Shown: positions 57,504 to 64,000 of the stretch, piece by piece | Layout of the letters: every line of letters begins with the position of its first letter | How positions within the stretch are numbered: position 1 is the stretch's first letter | Assembly (NCBI RefSeq): GCF_015832195.1 | Contig: NC_052019.1 | Coordinates: 47,619,016-47,683,015, forward strand | DNA: 64,000 nt | Reading direction: 5' to 3' | Origin: Motacilla alba alba | Lineage: Eukaryota; Chordata; Aves; Passeriformes; Motacillidae | Translations under genes and position numbers: made by a program | Notes under the pieces: generated by a model | What the model was told of the DNA's origin: nothing | What the model saw: the letters and a program-made list of their open reading frames with translations, nothing else | Database searches by the model: none

Positions 57504-60500
57504 ATAGTTTTCAGTGCAGTATTGCCTTACTCAGTTCAGTAATATGATTCTAAAATGCTTTTATAAGTAATATTAATTCATTAAATACATTGCATCCAGC
57601 AGAATTCTCTCTGCTTGCTGCTCTGATTTCAGTAGCAGGACAATTCAAATGCACACTTTCACCAGCAAGCACCTATATGATAACTTGTATTCACTTCCTC
57701 CTCAAACTTGTTTTTAGATTTACTTTGACCTCCTGAAGTTTGGTTTTTTTCTTTCTTTACTCAATTTATGGGTTTTTTAATGACAGAAGTAGAGAAGTTC
57801 TCGCTGCAAGTAATGATACTTTAAAAAAGAATTTTTGCAGGGAAAGCCAAGAACAGGGGGATGGAAAAATTTGTTTATCAGTCTTGCCTGGGTTTTTTAA
57901 CATGGTAGTGTAGGCTTATTCCCTTCCAGAGGTATTTCCCACCCTAGCTTTATAGTACCACAAGACATGAGCCTTTGCAGCTTTCCAGGGAGACGATGTT
58001 CCATGCTTAGCAGAAAGCTGTGTGAAAAGGATGCCTCTGATGTGTCATTCTAGGCCAGGCAGCAGAACGATGCTCCCAGAGTGTCTCAAAAATAAAATGC
58101 CAGACTAATTTGGAAGTCATTCTTTGCCTTCACACCTTTCATTCCTAAAAACTGCAGGTGGATCACAGGCATGAGTATAGGCTGCTGCATTTTGCAAGTA
58201 TGAAATGAAATAAAGGGCACCATAGTGATTAACACCATGCTGTCAAGATGCTTCTAAAAGATTTATTTCTTTAAAAAAAAGTTTTAGTCTGTGCAACTAA
58301 GCTGTAAGAAACTTTGTCTGGCCCTCAAAATCTGCCTTGTGGCTTTTTTTCTGGTGTACCTTGTGGGTTGCAATCAAATTCCTTCTGGGAATTCCCTGGC
58401 AATCTTTCTTCTCAACTCCTTACTATCTATCAGATAAACCCACCATGTTCTTTAGAAGTGGGGGCTCCCTGATTTCTTTAAACTTAGCTTACAAACCCCT
58501 CAAAGGAGCACATCTGTGGTCAGAAAAGAGTCTTAGGTTCATGCTGTTCTCAAAACCCACAAGGTTATCTTGTGAGATGAATTATTGTTCATGGCATTCT
58601 CAAAGATCTCGTGGTATATTCCCCCAACTTCTGACCACTTCCAGTGTAAAAGGCACTGGTGTTAGACATTGCAAAAAACATGGAAATCATTTGGTTCTTC
58701 AAAACACAAAGTTAATTCATGCATTAAAAGCGCCAGATTTGCATTCTTTGAAATGCATCTAGGAGGGGGGTAACTTTGCCATTATACTTCTTTCTCTCAC
58801 TGTCTACACTCAAGTTATTCACTATCCTCAAGTCACACCTAAGTAAAAATCTTCATCAAGCAACTACAAATCACAACAAATGTAAAGTAATGTAATTGGT
58901 AATGTCGAACTGGCAAAAAATAAATGGCCATGATATCTTTATTACTGGTTTTAACTGGGACACTATGAAGTAGTACTCCTACTTGCTTGCATCTTAAAAA
59001 GTCTTTGTGGTTGTCCTTACAATCATTGTGGGGAGAACTCTCTACCTCTCAAAGTAAATCTACCTTCCCCCAAGTGCAGCAGTTAGTCATTTTAGTCTTT
59101 TCCCATAGCTGTATTTTATCCAGACCATTCAGAAGCTCCACATATTTTTCTTCAGCTATAATTCATTAAAAATTCAAGTCACATCATCAGCATCTGTGAA
59201 ACAATTACTGCATCTAGGACTGACTCTGCAGTCTAATCCATCATAATTATGACTGGCCTCTTTGAAGATGCCACGATGCATGACTTAAATATAGCACATT
59301 ACTGTGCAAATGGATCAGCATCTCATCCCACCAATATGCATTCAAGTTAGAATTCAGACTACCACTGTTTGACTTTTTCAGATGCAATCGATGCAAGTAC
59401 CTTTATTTCTCACCGCACAAATTGGAAACTAGGCACTGAATGAGAGCTGAGATTTTTTGGTTGTTTGTTTTATGGACAAATTTGGCATATTCCTGCCACC
59501 TCTTATCAGTGTACTGTGGAAGGTGTTGTTACAAGCAGAACAGACATTTCTGCAGCAACAGAAATTCTGTCACTTTCTTTCAGAGAAAATCTTTCTTTAG
59601 TTTTAGCCAGTTCTGGAGGTTCATAGCTTATTTTCTTTAGCACCTCTGTCTGGGGAGTTTGTGAATGCAAAGCAGCTCAGATGAATGAATGAATAAATAC
59701 ACCCACTGCAGGGGAGTACAATCTTTGGCAAAACTGGGCAAGATTCCCAGGAGAAAAAGTAGGTGGGGGAATAGCTGTGGCAGAGCACTCACGGACCTAA
59801 AAGGACCAAAAGGTGGGATGTCAGATGGGTTGTTTCCCCTTCTGGGGTTAGCTGAGATAGACCTTTATCTCCTCAGAGGCTTTTTTCCCCCAGCAGAAGT
59901 ACGCATCCTCAGATCAAAGCCTCAGCTGACTTGTGCTCAACTGATTATCAGTATGAGACTCGGGAAAGCAGAAGTCAGATGCTTGTTGATGGCTCACTGG
60001 GTTGTTCCTGGGGTGTTGCCACAGCCTCCATCCTGCTGGCACCCTTCTGCCACTGCCAGATGACACAGAGGTCTAAATTGCTCCCAGACAAGAAACCCCT
60101 CTAGCACTTTCTGGACAGGAGGTGAATTTGCCCATATGCCTTGCCAAACTCCAGTTTGGTAAGTTAAACTTTCTGCTTACACTCTCCTGCTCCCGTTGTC
60201 TGTGTATGGTAGCTGGCTTCACTTGTGGCTGCATATCCTTATGTGCTGTTGTGCAGTTGCATCTCTCCTCTGAAGCTCATGCATCTGGCAAAGAGTTCTA
60301 AATACTGAACTTCCAACATGTGAAAAAGCTCCTGAAGTTAGGGGTTTGGTTTTTTTCCTATTTCACTAACTCAAATGAAAATTTGAGAAGAGACGTGAGT
60401 GGTTATTACTTAGGTAAGGGCACTCATGCATGACATTGTCAGAAAGTTCAATTTCTGTTCTAAAACCTGAAATCTTCTGGACTTGCATATGTGCAAAATT

Positions 60501-61769
60501 GTTTCTGATTAACCCTATGACAAAGCTATCTCTTCTTTAACGTTGGAACAAGATGTGTAAGCAGTTACAATGATGCTTAACACCAGGATTTGATATTATG
60601 GGATGTGATTCCCTGGCCTAGCTAAAGACCAGTTGCTGCAGCTGTGCCCTCGGTTAACACCTGTAGGCAACTGCCAGTGTCTCTAGAGGAGGAAAGACGT
60701 GCAGTGAACTCAGATGGCTAAGGGATGATGTAACACATCAAAGCTCCTTATTAGTGAGACATTTCCATTATTGCTGGGATAGAAAGTTGAACACATGGTA
60801 TAGTTTAAGGATTTCTTATATGTTTTGCACTTAGGGTACTGTAGTTTTTACACAGAGAAACAACATGAGCTTCCACATGGAAACTTAGAGGAGAGGCAAG
60901 ACCAGGACAGATTTGAGAGAGATTGCATTCATACCCAAGGTGAACTGAGGCTCAAAACCCCACAACATCCCCTAAGGATTTGCTCTGCTCCTTACCAGCA
61001 GCCCTGCTGTACTGCCCCACTGCGTATGTGATGGCTGAGGAAAACACAGTGAAACTTCAAGGCAGATGTAAAGGAGGCCCCAGAAGGGCAAGGACACTCT
61101 GTTGTTAGCTGAGCTCTATGGCTTACAACAGGATCCTTTTGCACTACATTCAACTGTCTTTTCCTTTGGATAGTCGATTTATTTAGGGCATTAGCAATGC
61201 TTTGGAAAAAAACTTGAGTAAGGATGCCCTTGAAGTTTTTTAGTTTAGGATTTTTTCCTAGAATATGCATATTGCTTTTTTTTGTAGCTTTAAAGAGCAG
61301 TTAAGGGGTTAATCTAGAAACTCCTCAATGACACTGTGACTGTATTCTGCAGAAGGTCATATTACATGAATATAATTGTCTTCTCTGACATTTGGATCTA
61401 TGATAATCTGTGTCAAACAAAAGAAAATGTGGGATGGATAAAATTTGTTACCTAATTTATAGCTAATTTATCCTTAATTTACAGGGAAAATTGTGACTAG
61501 TAAATATACATACAAGCAGACATACAGGAATGAAGAGCATGGGATTTGTAACATATGAAGATTAATAATTCATTAAATCTTCTCCAAGCCAGACGCTTCA
61601 AAATTCATGCATTTTTAAAATCAACTAGTGCTAAACCCCCCTCAATTTACTGACACCAGCTCCTGCATTTCAGTGATACAATGATCTAATTTCAAAAGCA
61701 CTTGAATCAGTTTGATTTTTCACCTTAATACAGAGCGCATGATAGTAAAGCTAAATGGTGATTTCCCCT

Positions 61770-62100
61770 TGCTACATTATATAACCATCAACAAGACTGG
61801 ATACTATGTAATTTCTACCCAGATGTGAAAAATTGTACTATTCTAACAATTACATAAAATCAAGGGAAGTAAAAATTAAATGCCTCTACAATATGGGTGG
61901 AAAAAACCAATTATGCAAAGGAAATGAATTCAAGATTATAAAATATGAGTAAACAGAAATTATAATGTTGCATCACACAGCTCTCCAGTTCCCATTTTTT
62001 TGTGATTTGTGTTCCATACAAACTTTGTGCCTAATTGTACTATATAGCACTTCTAGCAAAACACCACAGCTCCTAAACTAGTTGCTTTAAATGCCACTAT
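61770..62100. promoter_or_regulatory. Possible intronic conserved element
   Basis: AT-rich, non-repetitive stretch with CAATTATGCAAAG, AACAATTACAT and ACCAATTATG motifs, dense in homeodomain/POU-type cores. It lies in the long 5' intron, where TET2 enhancers are expected. Conservation is not testable here. Confidence 0.15.
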
Positions 62101-64000
62101 GGTATGATGAGATAAGAAATGTTTCCCTAAAGGTCAAACTTCAGAACCAGGTTGAATTTAAGAAACAAATATCCCGTTACAATAACCAGATCATTCAAAG
62201 TGAGGTTGGCATCTATGTCAGTTCTTGCCAGTTATGAGTTCTTTTCCATAGTTTAGGTTTGGAGTATGGTGGATCCAGGTGGTTTGTATGGACAGGCCAT
62301 TCCACAGAGCTGCAATGCTCCCCAGGTTAGCTTGTTTCGTACTACCTTGGGTGCTGGGATGCCAACATACTCTAAGACCACTATTGCTCAATTTCTTGAG
62401 CACCACCCTGACTATTAGATGTCTTTAACAAATACAGGGAAGCTGAACTTAAGCACGCTTTCATCTTTGCTGGTTTTTTGAGAATCTTTGTATCCGACAG
62501 ACAGTTATAGCCTTAAATCTCAGGGGTGTTCAAATAAGTGTGTATAGAGTGAGATGCTTTTGCATAATGAGAAAATTTTCTGTGAAGTCTGGGCCAGCAA
62601 AATTATTTCCAATTGTGACTCATGCAACAATTAAACACAACACAGGACATAATTCAGTAATTCTGCAGTGCCTGTGAATTAAACACTGGCAAAGATGTTT
62701 GGGTTGGAAAACAGAACAATCTCTTTTTCTTCATCTCAGTCCATTATGCTAGGCTAGATGTGTTGAGCAGTGTTAATCAGGTGCACAACCAGTGCTTTGA
62801 CCCATCTTCAGTGTCTGGAGAAAGGATGTTGCCTGAGGGATGATTTTCCTCTCAGAACTTCAGCTACTCCATGTGTCAAATGGCAATGGTGATATAGGCT
62901 GCTGATTAAAATCAGCTCCCTGAGAGCAACAGCTGACTTCTCTTGCTGCTCTGGCCAAGCTCTGCAGTGCAGCCTCTTGTGAGCATGCCAGGATAAGCAA
63001 GCGTTGGTGGCTGAACCGTTCCTCAAGGCACACTTGATGTTATCAACCTGCTGTTTAGGGAGGGTTACCAAGAGGTCACTGTCATCATTATCTTCCAGTT
63101 TCTATGATCTTTGTCCATTTGGCTTCAGACCTGGATATAGCACGGATTTCTTGGGTTGATGACTTCCTAGCACCAGTCAAAGGTCAGTTATCCATGCTGA
63201 TTTCATCACATCTTTTGGCAGAGTGAAAAACCACTGGATGGAAAAAAGAAACACTGGCAAGCTAAAAATTTCAAGGTTTCATCATGTTGGGTCAGTAACA
63301 TTAGAAAACAGATGTATGAGTGGAAGAACTGATAGAAGACAATAAAACCTTGTGGGCTGCAGTATCCTCAGAAAACCTATTTACACAGCTCTGGCTTCCA
63401 TTATCCTTTGAACTTCAAGCAGGAAATCCTATTGGTCTCACAGTTCTGTTGAAAACAGAATATTTTACAAAATGCAGTTTTCTCTAAATTTCTTTTTAGA
63501 AGTTGAAGGTCATACTGAGAGGAGAGTGGGGAGAGTACAAAGAGAATGTTGATGACTCCAAGGTGTACTCTGACTGCTATTCCTGCATGTCCAGATGGTA
63601 AAGCAGAGCTTTCAGCCCCTTCACTGGCCTCACTATGGTAGCCTTTACACCCCTCTACACGTTCTTCCTCTGTTTTTCTCATGACTCTGCCACACCTAGG
63701 CTGGGATGCTGTAGTGAACTCAACTTTTGGCTGCTGTGTTTTGAGAGATGAGAGGCAGCCAAAGAGGCAGCTCCCAGACTACACAGCGTGCCGTGTGTGT
63801 GCTGATATAGCCAAGGGGCAGGTTCTGGGGATCCCTGCCAGGGCCAGTGAGCCATGAGATGCCCTGTGTCCCTGTCAGAGATGCTGCCTGCCCCTGCATG
63901 TCCTGCTGGGGCTTCACTTCCACACAGTGGAGCTGGAGGAGTTGAGCCAAAACAAGGGTACTTACACTGTTTTAATTGTTGCATGATTTAATTTCAAAAT

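Larger units (their letters stand above)
56152..64000 (-). other. TET2: TET2 intron upstream of the first coding exon (partial)
   Basis: At least 7.8 kb of intron, continuing past the right edge. The sequence is mostly unique. A T/A-rich degenerate repeat lies at 57457-57503. AT-rich, motif-dense stretches such as 61770-62100 could hold enhancers. I found no CpG island, no 5' exon that I can support and no recognisable repeat element. Open frames (the longest 58337-58762, starting with GTG) look non-coding. Confidence 0.75.

Noticed and set aside
58337..58762. 141-codon open frame in the 5' intron of TET2
   Set aside because: It begins with GTG, has no recognisable domain and no promoter or splice context, and its length is compatible with chance.

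Overview
This is nuclear DNA from a vertebrate, almost certainly a bird. It has long introns, GT-AG splice sites, AATAAA poly(A) signals and low repeat density. The only interspersed repeats I recognise are fragments of CR1, the typical avian LINE. There are no operons, CRISPR arrays or other prokaryotic features.

The window covers the tail-to-tail junction of two genes. At the left edge (about 1-1630, + strand) are what look like the last two coding exons of PPA2, the mitochondrial inorganic pyrophosphatase. On the right (about 32170-56151 and beyond, - strand) is TET2, the 5-methylcytosine dioxygenase. All nine coding exons of TET2 can be placed to the base. They join in frame into a 1961-residue protein that keeps the Cys-rich region, the HxD iron ligands, the distal iron-ligand histidine and the 2-oxoglutarate-contacting arginines. 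The six short central exons are 91, 94, 209, 151, 90 and 138 nt. The same convergent PPA2/TET2 order is found in human 4q24.

Region by region: 1-1630 is the PPA2 end. 1630-32165 is intergenic. It holds an isolated CpG island (about 11800-12140) followed at once by a candidate 124-nt exon and a 45-codon small ORF. It also holds a TA microsatellite, three CR1 fragments, a G-tract/C-tract element and some AT-rich unique stretches that could be conserved non-coding elements. 32170-35508 is a long TET2 3'UTR with many seed matches for miR-29, miR-26, miR-144/101 and miR-22. 35509-56151 holds the TET2 coding exons and introns. 56152-64000 lies in the intron upstream of the first coding exon; the promoter and 5' non-coding exons are outside the window.

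Functionally, TET2 oxidises 5mC to 5hmC, 5fC and 5caC in the nucleus, using Fe(II) and 2-oxoglutarate. PPA2 hydrolyses pyrophosphate in mitochondria. The two are neighbours by synteny, not partners in a pathway. The observations most worth a second look are the CpG-island exon candidate, the microRNA-site cluster, a short upstream ORF overlapping the TET2 start codon, and the atypical PPA2 C-terminus. I found no convincing new multi-gene system.
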